A DNA stretch of 7,010 bases. It comes from Flavobacteriales bacterium (GTDB taxonomy: Bacteria; Bacteroidota; Bacteroidia; Flavobacteriales; Flavobacteriaceae). Positions 1 to 6,508 of this stretch are shown piece by piece. Made by a program: the position numbers and the translations under genes. The stretch lies in assembly GCA_027065935.1 (NCBI GenBank), contig JAMONI010000314.1, forward strand, positions 1 through 7,010, written 5' to 3'. Within the stretch, counting starts at the first letter, position 1, and every line of letters starts with the position of its first letter. Below the pieces are notes generated by a model. The model did no database searches and had not been told where the DNA came from. It worked only from the letters and a program-made list of their open reading frames with translations.

Positions 1-1736
1 TTGGCCAACATTTTTTCCAATCCCCGGACGCCCGATTCCCGGGTATAATGCACGATCACTTTTTGGATTTGCTTGACGCCCAATTTGAAATGTTCGGATG
101 TAATGCCGTGTTCTTTCAATAATTTGGGAAGTAAATGGCGCTTGGCAATTTCCACTTTTTCTTCAATGGTATAACCCGATATGGGGATTACTTCCAAGCG
201 GTCGCGCAAGGCCCAAGGAATATCGTAAAAGTAATTGGCCGTTCCGATAAACATGACGCGCGACAAATCGTAAGGCACTTCGAGAAAACGGTCGTAAAAT
301 TCTTTATTTTGTTCGGGATCAAGGACTTCGAGTAATGCGCTTGAAGGGTCGCCTTTATAATCGGCACCGATTTTGTCCAATTCGTCCAAGATAAAAACGG
401 GATTGGAAGTGCCGGCTTTTTTTATCATTTGAATGATACGGCCGGGCATGGCGCCGATGTAAGTTTTTCGATGTCCGCGTATTTCGGCTTCATCGCGCAT
501 ACCACCCAATGACATTCTGACGTATTTGCGTCCGATGGCCTCGGCGATGGATTTTCCCAAGGATGTTTTTCCCACACCCGGAGGACCGTAGAGCAGTAAA
601 ATAGGCGCTTTCATGTCTTTGCGCAACTTCAAAACGGCCAAATATTCAATAATACGTTTCTTGACGTCTTCCAAGCCGTAATGGTCACGATCGAGGATGC
701 GCCGGGCTTCTTTCAGGTCGAATTTGTCTTCGGAATATTCATACCAAGGCAAATCGAGTAAGGTTTCCAAATAATTGCGCTGAATGGCATATTCGGCCAT
801 TTGCGGATTCATCCGTTGAAGTTTTTTCAGTTCCTTTTCAAAGTGTTCGGCCACTTCTTTCGACCACTTTTTTTGCCGGCCTTTTTCCCGCATTTCTTCG
901 ATTTCTTTGGCCGTGGCATCGCCGAGTTCTTCTTGAATGGTGCGGATTTGTTGGTGTAGAAAATATTCGCGTGATTGCTTGTCGAGGGCTTTTTGGGTTT
1001 TAACCTCTATTTCCTTTCGGATTTTGAGTTTTTCCAATTCAAGGTTTAAAATTTCCAACGTGGTGAGCGCCCTTCCCTTTAAGTCGCTGATTTCCAGCAA
1101 TCTTTGTTTGTCTTTTACGGGTAAATCGAGGTTGGAAATAATGAAATTGACCAAAAACGTATTTTCCTGAATGCTGTCGATTGCCGTTATGGAATCGGTG
1201 GGGATGGCCGGATTGAGCCGGATGATTTCCCTGGCCACATCACGTATGTTTTTAATAATGGCATCGTATTCCGGGTCGTTTTCCGGGACAATTTCAAAAA
1301 TTTCTTTTACTTCGGCTTTCAAGTAAGGTTTTGTGCTGACAAACTTTTTGATTCTGAAAGGTTTGATTCCTTGAATGATAACGGTCAGATTGCCTTCGGG
1401 CATTTTGATTAGGCGAAGAATTTGTGCCATGGTGCCCGTGTGATAGATGTCTCGCGGACCGGGGCGGTCGGTTTCGGGACGTTTTTGTGCCGCCACTCCT
1501 ATGATTTTATCGGACTGCATGGCGTCTTCAATCAATCTTATGGATTGATCCCGACCGATGGAAACGGGAATCACCGTAAGCGGCAATATAATGTTATTCC
1601 TTAGGGTCAATATGGGCAATATCTCGGGAATTTCTTCTTTATACAACCGGTCGAGTTCTTCGTCGGTGAGGAGCGGAATGGCGTCGGCTTCATTCATCTC
1701 GGGGGCAAAAAAATCAAAATCGCTTTTGCGCTTCAT
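1..1736 (-). CDS. lon: ATP-dependent protease Lon, 3' end cut by the window edge
   Basis: Lon is a cytosolic homohexameric AAA+ protease that unfolds and degrades damaged and regulatory proteins. I translated 578 residues from ATG at 1736 with no internal stop. The N-terminal substrate-binding LON domain begins near residue 40 (PILPLRNNI-like, seen as PILTLRNNI) and runs to about 235. A charged helical linker follows, including the hallmark TIQEELG at 266-272. The AAA+ module has Walker A GPPGVGKT (384-391), the pore-loop segment TYIGAMPGR (425-433), Walker B FILDE (448-452), sensor-1 Asn501, arginine-finger candidates Arg511/Arg513, and sensor-2 Arg571 in ESGVRGLEK. Bacterial Lon is usually about 800 residues, so the Ser-Lys protease domain lies outside the window; this is a window cut, not a visible lesion. 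There is no Shine-Dalgarno sequence, only an AT-rich leader. It lies 76 bp downstream of recR and may have its own promoter. Identity is very secure; proteolytic competence cannot be judged here. Confidence 0.97.
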   Translation of the reverse strand, partial: MKRKSDFDFFAPEMNEADAIPLLTDEELDRLYKEEIPEILPILTLRNNIILPLTVIPVSIGRDQSIRLIEDAMQSDKIIGVAAQKRPETDRPGPRDIYHTGTMAQILRLIKMPEGNLTVIIQGIKPFRIKKFVSTKPYLKAEVKEIFEIVPENDPEYDAIIKNIRDVAREIIRLNPAIPTDSITAIDSIQENTFLVNFIISNLDLPVKDKQRLLEISDLKGRALTTLEILNLELEKLKIRKEIEVKTQKALDKQSREYFLHQQIRTIQEELGDATAKEIEEMREKGRQKKWSKEVAEHFEKELKKLQRMNPQMAEYAIQRNYLETLLDLPWYEYSEDKFDLKEARRILDRDHYGLEDVKKRIIEYLAVLKLRKDMKAPILLLYGPPGVGKTSLGKSIAEAIGRKYVRMSLGGMRDEAEIRGHRKTYIGAMPGRIIQMIKKAGTSNPVFILDELDKIGADYKGDPSSALLEVLDPEQNKEFYDRFLEVPYDLSRVMFIGTANYFYDIPWALRDRLEVIPISGYTIEEKVEIAKRHLLPKLLKEHGITSEHFKLGVKQIQKVIVHYTRESGVRGLEKMLA

Positions 1737-1770
1737 AAGCAAGTGTTTTTTCAACTAATGGGGTTAGCAA

Positions 1771-1799
1771 AAAGCATACCTTAATTTTATACTGACAAA
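1771..1799 (-). promoter_or_regulatory. Weak candidate lon promoter
   Basis: In the recR-lon spacer, the minus strand has TTTG (1799-1796), then 17 bases, then TATGCTTT (1778-1771). These sit where the Bacteroidota -33 (TTTG/TTG) and -7 (TAnnTTTG) elements would be. The -7 match is imperfect and the spacing is shorter than the usual 19-21. It would give a leader of roughly 30 nt before ATG 1736. Lon could also be read through from recR. Confidence 0.25.
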
Positions 1800-1807
1800 A
1801 TGTAAGT
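1791..1807. repeat. Imperfect inverted repeat upstream of lon, possible operator
   Basis: The arms are ACTGACA (1791-1797) and TGTAAGT (1801-1807) around an AAA spacer; 6 of 7 positions are complementary. It lies wholly in the 76-bp recR-lon spacer, and its left arm overlaps the candidate -33 element of lon. It has no T-run, so a protein-binding site is a better reading than a terminator. No regulator is assigned. Confidence 0.35.
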
Positions 1808-1812
1808 CGAAA

Positions 1813-2430
1813 TTAGAATTTCAAGGATTTTTCAAAAGGAATCCGGTTTTGAATACTCCGGGCAAGCGTCATTTCGTCAGCAAATTCGATTTCTTCGCCA
1901 AAGGCAATACCTCGTGCTATGGTGGAAACTTTGACGGGAAGCGCTTGGACCTGCCTGTAAATATACAAACCGGTGGTGTCGCCTTCGATGGTGGGACTCA
2001 AAGCCAAAATCAACTCGTCCACGTGACTTCCACGTACGCGCTCGACCAATGGCGCGATAAACAAATCGCCGGGTCCGATACCTTCCATCGGAGAAATCAC
2101 GCCACCCAATACATGATAAACACCTTTAAACTGTCCGGTGTTTTCGATAGCCAACACATCGCGTACGTCTTCCACCACACAAACGGTTTGATGATCGCGC
2201 GACGCATCGGAACATATATCGCAAATTTCGTTATCCGACAAGTTATAACAGGTTTTGCAATATTTCACCTCTTTTCTGAAACGGTTCAGCGCTTCGGTAA
2301 GTTGAACGGTTTGTTCTTCGGGTTGTTTGAGTAAATGCAAAGCAATCCGTAAAGCCGAACGCTTTCCTATACCGGGCAGTTTGGCGATTTCTTCAACAGC
2401 TTGATGTAATAACCGGGATGAAAATTCCAT
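1813..2430 (-). CDS. recR: Recombination mediator RecR
   Basis: RecR acts with RecO (and RecF) to load RecA onto SSB-coated single-stranded DNA during gap and break repair; it forms a ring-shaped tetramer that clamps DNA. The 205-residue length is normal for the family. Visible parts in order: a helix-hairpin-helix DNA-binding segment, [13 protein letters not shown] (18-30); a four-cysteine zinc finger (Cys58, Cys61, Cys70, Cys73); a Toprim domain opening with VCVVED (83-88, acidic Glu87/Asp88) and including [15 protein letters not shown] (143-157); and the C-terminal [18 protein letters not shown] (172-189), equivalent to the family's ARGxPxGGxLEyxDexTL. An in-frame TAA at 2442-2440 blocks any upstream extension, so ATG 2430 is the start. 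No Shine-Dalgarno sequence is present. It lies 213 bp downstream of the beta-helix gene, so it probably has its own promoter. Confidence 0.97.
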   Translation of the reverse strand: MEFSSRLLHQAVEEIAKLPGIGKRSALRIALHLLKQPEEQTVQLTEALNRFRKEVKYCKTCYNLSDNEICDICSDASRDHQTVCVVEDVRDVLAIENTGQFKGVYHVLGGVISPMEGIGPGDLFIAPLVERVRGSHVDELILALSPTIEGDTTGLYIYRQVQALPVKVSTIARGIAFGEEIEFADEMTLARSIQNRIPFEKSLKF

Positions 2431-2434
2431 AAGG

Positions 2435-2442
2435 CAAATTTA
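2435..2442 (-). promoter_or_regulatory. TAAATTTG, -7-like element abutting the recR start
   Basis: The minus strand reads TAAATTTG, an exact match to the Bacteroidota -7 consensus TAnnTTTG, ending 4 bases before the recR ATG. No clear TTTG lies at -33. If used, the transcript would begin at or within a few bases of the start codon. AT-rich leaders produce such matches by chance. Confidence 0.25.
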
Positions 2443-2484
2443 CGGAATAAAATCGAGTTCACATCCATATTGCCTTTTCCTTAA

Positions 2485-2511
2485 TAGCATGCGTACGGCA
2501 AAAATATGCTA
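2485..2511. repeat. Inverted repeat TAGCAT / ATGCTA upstream of recR
   Basis: Arms TAGCAT (2485-2490) and ATGCTA (2506-2511) are perfectly complementary across a 15-base spacer. The spacer contains the -7-like element at 2506-2499. It could be an operator-like site; 6-bp arms are short enough to arise by chance. Confidence 0.25.
2499..2506 (-). promoter_or_regulatory. TATTTTTG, alternative -7 element for recR
   Basis: The minus strand reads TATTTTTG, another exact TAnnTTTG match. It would give recR a more conventional leader of roughly 60-65 nt. The -33 region has no convincing TTTG. The rest of the 2431-2643 spacer holds no open frame that I trust. Confidence 0.3.
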
Positions 2512-2585
2512 CCGCCCGAGGAATTGATTTGGCTATGGAATGAATAGTTAAAATCTAAGAACGAAAAACGAATAAATCCTTTCAT

Positions 2586-2602
2586 CTTCAATAAAATCGA
2601 AG
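2586..2602 (-). terminator. Weak hairpin after the beta-helix gene
   Basis: On the minus strand CTTCGAT-TTT-ATTGAAG can form a 7-bp stem with one G-U pair, starting 41 bases past the beta-helix stop. The stem is AU-rich and the nearest T-run (GTTTTTC) is well downstream, so intrinsic termination is only a possibility. Confidence 0.2.
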
Positions 2603-2643
2603 GAATACCCGTAGGCGGGCGTTTCGGTTCGCATCGTTTTCGT

Positions 2644-4371
2644 TTAATCAGTGCCTTTTTTTATTATTCGGGTAAACAAGTGTCGGTCCGCTTTGGATAA
2701 GTACAGGATGTATATCCCCGGCGGAAGTTTTTGAACATCGATGTAAAGCTTGTCTTTAACCTTTGTTAGATATATTTTTCCATCCAAATCCGTAATTCGG
2801 ATGGAATAATCCGCAAATTCGGGTTTTATAAATAATTTGTCTGTTACCGGAACGGGGTAACAGCAATCTACGTTTGTAAATTTTTTCAAAGATTGGGAAG
2901 GGTCGAATTCATCGGCGCCGCAGTCGATTCTTCCGTTGTTGATACGTGTTTGTCCGTCTATGTCGGTTTCGTCCGGTTGCGGCATATAGTTCGGATTACC
3001 CGTGTCCACCGCCGGCGACACGGAAAGAATATGCAAATCCGGTGAGGCGGATGAAACGGATACGAACATCGGGTCGGCGAATGCCGAGTGCGTGTCTAAT
3101 CCCGTGGCATTCCGGTAAGTGCTGAACTCGTTATACTCGTTACCGTTGATTTCAATGACCAAATCCTGACCGCCCGACGGGGAATAGTAGAGGTTATAGT
3201 CCAAATGCAGTCCCGGATTTGAAGCATTGCTGATAAAAATAACCTTTTCGGTATTGGTTGCATAAAAAATATTGTTTTCTATCACGGTATTTTCCGTATA
3301 ATCCAAATACATTTCGCCGTTGTAATCGTTTTCGGTGTCGTTGTTATAAAGCGTATTGTTATAGATGTAGATTTGTTCCGTTTTTCCCGTATCGGGATAA
3401 TCGTATCCGCCTATTTTGATGCCGGTGTCGGTGTTGCCGTAAATCAAGTTGTTACGAATTACGATATTTTTTGCCGAACGTGTGTTGGTAGCATTTCCGT
3501 TTTCGCAACCTATTTCGATACCGTAGTTGTTAAGGTAAGATATGTTATTTTCGATGATGATATTTTTTCCGCCGTCCACATAAATTCCGGCACACTGGTC
3601 ATAAGGAGAGCGGTTGTTATACAGGATATTGTTTTTAACCGTTCCGTTGCGTGCCTGATCGAGAGATTCGTCGGGGCAAACGCCTTCAAATCCGATGAGG
3701 TCGATGCCTATATTGGCGTTGTCCCGGATGATATTTCCTTCGATTTTAAAACCTTCTACATTACCGTTCAGTGCAACGACCTCGCTATATCCCGTATCGT
3801 TATCGTGAAAAAGATTGTATGAAATTTCGATGTTGCTTGTGGGGGTTGATTCATCCGAGCCGTATATTACGAGCGGTTGGGCGTTGTCGTTGCTTGAAGG
3901 GATTTGTCCGGAAGCGTCGGGTGCATAATCGATGTCGAAAAATTCGCAGTTCCGAATGCTGATATCCCGGGCGTTTTCAATGACAATTCCTTTGGCATCG
4001 GACGCCTGATAAGGTCCGAAGCGGATATTTCGTATGTGAATATGGGACACATGTTCCAATTTCATCAAAAAAAGCCCGGGGGCAAGCCCGTTGCCATGAA
4101 GGGTCACCGTGTCGCCCGGAAAACCGCTAATGACCACCGGATTTGCGGGTGTTCCGCTTGCATTGATGCGAACATTTCCCGTATAATTTCCCGAATGCAC
4201 CCAAAGCGTGTCGCCGGCATTGAGTTGACCGGCGGCATAAGCCAAAGTTTGCCACGGTGCCGAAGCCGAACCGTCGTTGCTGTCGTTACCCGTAGGAGAA
4301 ACATGATAAGCTCGCTGACCGGACAGAAGAGCGGGTAACCACCATGCCCAAGCAAGAAAAAGTCTTTTCAT
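2644..4371 (-). CDS. Secreted right-handed parallel beta-helix protein with T9SS type A sorting domain
   Basis: This 575-residue protein is predicted to be exported and released or attached at the cell surface. A signal peptide occupies about residues 1-20 (MKRLFLAWAW, then a hydrophobic run to LLSG). The mature part opens with a DUF1565-like segment, YHVSPTGNDSNDG (22-34), followed by a beta-helix. Its turns carry an asparagine ladder (N115, N141, N186, N213, N247-248, N275-276, N307-308, N338-339, N366-367, N393), mostly 26-34 residues apart. The helix includes GIYVDGGKNIIIENN (262-276). The motif DTGNPNYMPQPDETDIDGQ (456-474) and RIDCGADEF (481-489) close the helix as in many family members. 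Residues 503-572 are a type A sorting domain (YPVPVTDKLFI, then ITDLDGK, then LPPGIYIL). The fold resembles family 9 pectate lyases, but I cannot confirm a catalytic site, so substrate and enzymatic activity are unknown. It is transcribed away from the SDR gene across an 83-bp spacer. Confidence 0.9.
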   Translation of the reverse strand: MKRLFLAWAWWLPALLSGQRAYHVSPTGNDSNDGSASAPWQTLAYAAGQLNAGDTLWVHSGNYTGNVRINASGTPANPVVISGFPGDTVTLHGNGLAPGLFLMKLEHVSHIHIRNIRFGPYQASDAKGIVIENARDISIRNCEFFDIDYAPDASGQIPSSNDNAQPLVIYGSDESTPTSNIEISYNLFHDNDTGYSEVVALNGNVEGFKIEGNIIRDNANIGIDLIGFEGVCPDESLDQARNGTVKNNILYNNRSPYDQCAGIYVDGGKNIIIENNISYLNNYGIEIGCENGNATNTRSAKNIVIRNNLIYGNTDTGIKIGGYDYPDTGKTEQIYIYNNTLYNNDTENDYNGEMYLDYTENTVIENNIFYATNTEKVIFISNASNPGLHLDYNLYYSPSGGQDLVIEINGNEYNEFSTYRNATGLDTHSAFADPMFVSVSSASPDLHILSVSPAVDTGNPNYMPQPDETDIDGQTRINNGRIDCGADEFDPSQSLKKFTNVDCCYPVPVTDKLFIKPEFADYSIRITDLDGKIYLTKVKDKLYIDVQKLPPGIYILYLSKADRHLFTRIIKKGTD

Positions 4372-4404
4372 TACAAAAACGCTTTATAAAATGAACGAAA
4401 ATGA

Positions 4405-4434
4405 TTGGTAAAATTATATTTTTTTATAACTTTA
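4405..4434 (+). promoter_or_regulatory. Candidate promoter of the SDR/epimerase gene
   Basis: TTG (4405-4407), exactly 19 bases, then TAACTTTA (4427-4434) fits the Bacteroidota pattern TTG-N19-21-TAnnTTTG with one mismatch in the -7 box. It predicts a leader of about 15 nt before ATG 4455. It sits in the 83-bp divergent spacer; I found no equally good element for the opposite gene. Confidence 0.45.
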
Positions 4435-4454
4435 TCCTGTAAAAACGGCAAGAG

Positions 4455-5369
4455 ATGAGTCTTATCATTGTAATTTCAGGCGGAACGGGACTCATCGGGA
4501 AGGCTTTGTCAAGGAAATTGGCTCGTGCGGGCAATACGGTTAGGATACTTACCCGAACCCCCGAAAAATATTCCGAAAGCCCAAGCATCAGCTTTCATTT
4601 TTGGGATTGGAAACGTAGAAAAATCGACGAAAACGTCTTTCAAAACGCTCAAGTGTTTATCCATTTGGCGGGTGCCAATATCGGAGCCAAACGGTGGACA
4701 TCCGCTTATAAGGCGGAAATTGCGGGAAGCCGTATTTTGTCTTTGAAATTCATCAGAGAATATTTGCAGGAGAAGGGCATCAGGCTTCGCACATTTATCG
4801 GAGCGTCCGCCATAGGATATTACGGATGTATAACCGATAAATTGCTGAGAACGGAAGAAGATCCTCCCGGCGATGATTTCTTGGCCGGTGTGGTAAGTGT
4901 GTGGGAAGAGGAAAGTCTGCTGATGAACCGGGTGGCCGACAATGTAACCGTACTGCGCACCGGCGTGGTTTTGGACAAAAACGAAGGGGCTTTTCCCAAA
5001 ATGATTAAGCCGGTTAAGATGAAAATGCCGTTGGTCCTGGGAAGCGGCAAACAATATGTCAATTGGATTGCCACCGACGATATTGCCGACATGTATGCTT
5101 ATGCCCTCGAAAAAGGATTAAACGGAATTTATAATGCCGTAGCGCCGCGTCCCGTTACCTACAAGGAATTTGTGGAATGTGCCGCCATGTTGTTGAATCT
5201 GTTTTGTTGTTTGCCGAGCGTACCCGGTTTTTTGCTGAAACTCTTTTTGGGAGAAATGGCATGCTTGGTCACCGAAGGGGTACCCGTTTCGTCGAGTAAA
5301 ATCCGGGAATCGGGTTTCGTTTTCAAATACGACCGCTTGGAAAAACTGTTGCGTGATTATTTAAGATGA
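4455..5369 (+). CDS. TIGR01777-family NAD(P)-dependent SDR/epimerase (YfcH/SDR39U1-like)
   Basis: This 304-residue cytosolic protein belongs to the extended SDR family related to E. coli YfcH and human SDR39U1; its physiological substrate is not established. The Rossmann nucleotide-binding loop GGTGLIG is at residues 9-15. Family signatures follow: IHLAGANIGAKRW (69-81), GASAIGYYG (116-124, with the tyrosine pair in the active-site region), VLRTGVVLD (166-174), VNWIATDDIADM (202-213) and GIYNAVAPRPVTYKEF (224-239). The C-terminal DUF1731 segment, LPSVPGFLLKLFLGEMA (253-269) through SSSKIRESGFVF (279-290), is intact. ATG 4455 puts the glycine motif at the expected distance from the start. The upstream purines (AAGAG) are too close to the ATG to be a normal Shine-Dalgarno. 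The next gene, meaB, begins 61 bp downstream on the same strand with no obvious promoter between, so the two may be co-transcribed. Confidence 0.93.
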   Translation: MSLIIVISGGTGLIGKALSRKLARAGNTVRILTRTPEKYSESPSISFHFWDWKRRKIDENVFQNAQVFIHLAGANIGAKRWTSAYKAEIAGSRILSLKFIREYLQEKGIRLRTFIGASAIGYYGCITDKLLRTEEDPPGDDFLAGVVSVWEEESLLMNRVADNVTVLRTGVVLDKNEGAFPKMIKPVKMKMPLVLGSGKQYVNWIATDDIADMYAYALEKGLNGIYNAVAPRPVTYKEFVECAAMLLNLFCCLPSVPGFLLKLFLGEMACLVTEGVPVSSSKIRESGFVFKYDRLEKLLRDYLR

Positions 5370-5388
5370 TAATGCATCATACACCGAA

Positions 5389-5421
5389 ATGAATGATTTT
5401 TCCGATATTTACCTAAAATAA
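5389..5421 (+). other. Ten-codon open frame ending just before meaB, in the same frame
   Basis: ATG at 5389 reads MNDFSDIYLK and stops at TAA 5419-5421, nine bases before the meaB TTG and in the same reading frame. It could be the remnant of a longer MeaB N-terminus, a short upstream ORF coupled to meaB, or chance. I see no evidence that it is a gene in its own right. Confidence 0.25.
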
Positions 5422-5430
5422 ATTATTGCG

Positions 5431-6492
5431 TTGAACAAGAATAAAAAATTCCCCGCTTCCGGTTCCGTTCATCCCGGCATTGAGACGTATTATAAAAAAT
5501 TTAGAAAAAAACTGCCCGATGCCGATACGTTTGTCCGGGAAATAACCGGAGGAAACCGTCAATATTTGAGCAGGGCGATCACCTTGATTGAAAGCGCTTC
5601 GCCCGAAACCAAGGCACTGGCATCGGAAATCGTCCGAAAGGCTTTGCCTTATTCGGGAAAGTCTTTCCGTATCGGTATAACGGGTGTGCCGGGCGTGGGC
5701 AAAAGCACTTTTATCGACCGTTTGGGAACGGCTTACGTACGGCAAGGCCACCGCGTCGCCGTATTGGCCATCGACCCTTCAAGCGCACTGAACAAAGGAA
5801 GTATTCTGGGCGATAAAACCCGGATGGAAAACCTGCTAAAAATGCCCCGGACTTTTATCCGTCCTTCACCCAGCGGAAATTATTTGGGCGGAGTGGGACG
5901 TAAAACCCGGGAAACGATTATCCTTTGCGAAGCCGCAGGTTACGACCGGATTTTGGTGGAAACCGTAGGCGTGGGACAATCGGAAATTTACGTCCACTCG
6001 ATGACCGATTTATTTGTATTGCTCAAACTTCCCGGAGCGGGCGACGAATTGCAAGGAATCAAGCGCGGGGTGATGGAAATGGCCGATATGATTATTATCA
6101 ATAAAGCCGACGGTGAAATGAAAACCGAAGCCGAGCGTGCGGTGAGGATTTTCCGTAATGCATTGCATTATTTTACCTTTAGAAATGCAGACGAAATCCA
6201 AGTGATGGCCGTAAGCAGTTTGCAGTCGGATGGAATTACGGAAGTATTACGTGCCTTGGAAAAACAATACGAACGGATGATAACTTCCGGGCGGTTACAA
6301 TCCCAACGCAAAGCGCAATTGCAGTTTTGGTTCGACGAAAGCTTGAACGATTTGTTTAAGACTTTTTTTGAAAACGATACCTATTTAAACAACCGCCGGA
6401 GAGAACTTCTTGACCAAGTGAAAAATAACGAAATCACGCCGTTTGAAGCGGCGGAAAAACTGTGGCGTTTGTTTTTGAAAAAGTCGAAGTGA
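5431..6492 (+). CDS. meaB: Methylmalonyl-CoA mutase-associated GTPase MeaB, TTG start
   Basis: MeaB is a cytosolic G3E-type P-loop GTPase that gates cobalamin loading and protects adenosylcobalamin-dependent acyl-CoA mutases such as methylmalonyl-CoA mutase. The 353 residues are close to the family length. Motifs: the N-terminal helical segment with ITGGNRQYLSRAITLIES (38-55); Walker A GVPGVGKST (85-93); AIDPSS (113-118); GSILGDKTRM (123-132); RPSPSGNYLGGVGRKTRE (144-161); the switch segment ETVGVGQSE (177-185); GAGDELQGIKRG (202-213); and base-recognition NKAD (224-227). The C-terminal arm (about 290-353) matches the dimerisation region. The start is inferred: the frame is closed by TAA at 5419-5421, and no in-frame ATG exists before Met132, which is past Walker A. 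TTG 5431 is therefore the best start, with ATT 5422/5425 as poorer options. No mutase gene is visible nearby. The older name ArgK reflects a mistaken kinase role. Confidence 0.95.
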   Translation: MNKNKKFPASGSVHPGIETYYKKFRKKLPDADTFVREITGGNRQYLSRAITLIESASPETKALASEIVRKALPYSGKSFRIGITGVPGVGKSTFIDRLGTAYVRQGHRVAVLAIDPSSALNKGSILGDKTRMENLLKMPRTFIRPSPSGNYLGGVGRKTRETIILCEAAGYDRILVETVGVGQSEIYVHSMTDLFVLLKLPGAGDELQGIKRGVMEMADMIIINKADGEMKTEAERAVRIFRNALHYFTFRNADEIQVMAVSSLQSDGITEVLRALEKQYERMITSGRLQSQRKAQLQFWFDESLNDLFKTFFENDTYLNNRRRELLDQVKNNEITPFEAAEKLWRLFLKKSK

Positions 6493-6508
6493 ATGATTCC
6501 GGAGCAAG

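Noticed and set aside
1..1736. Truncated or broken lon pseudogene
   Set aside because: The frame is intact with all expected N-domain and AAA+ motifs; the missing end is only the window boundary.
1849..2334. 161-codon open frame on the plus strand opposite recR
   Set aside because: It lies wholly antisense to a clear recR, has no recognisable domain, and shows the composition expected of a shadow frame.
3373..4338. Plus-strand open frames of 149 and 144 codons opposite the beta-helix gene
   Set aside because: Both are antisense to a protein with a signal peptide, ladder motif and sorting domain; they show no family signature and overlap one another's region.
4509..5054. 181-codon minus-strand frame opposite the SDR gene
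   Set aside because: It is antisense to a well-supported gene with family motifs throughout; no domain is recognisable.
5366..5380. ATGAT-AATGC-ATCAT inverted repeat as a terminator after the SDR gene
   Set aside because: The stem is only 5 bp and AT-rich with no T-run; it overlaps the stop codon and is probably chance.
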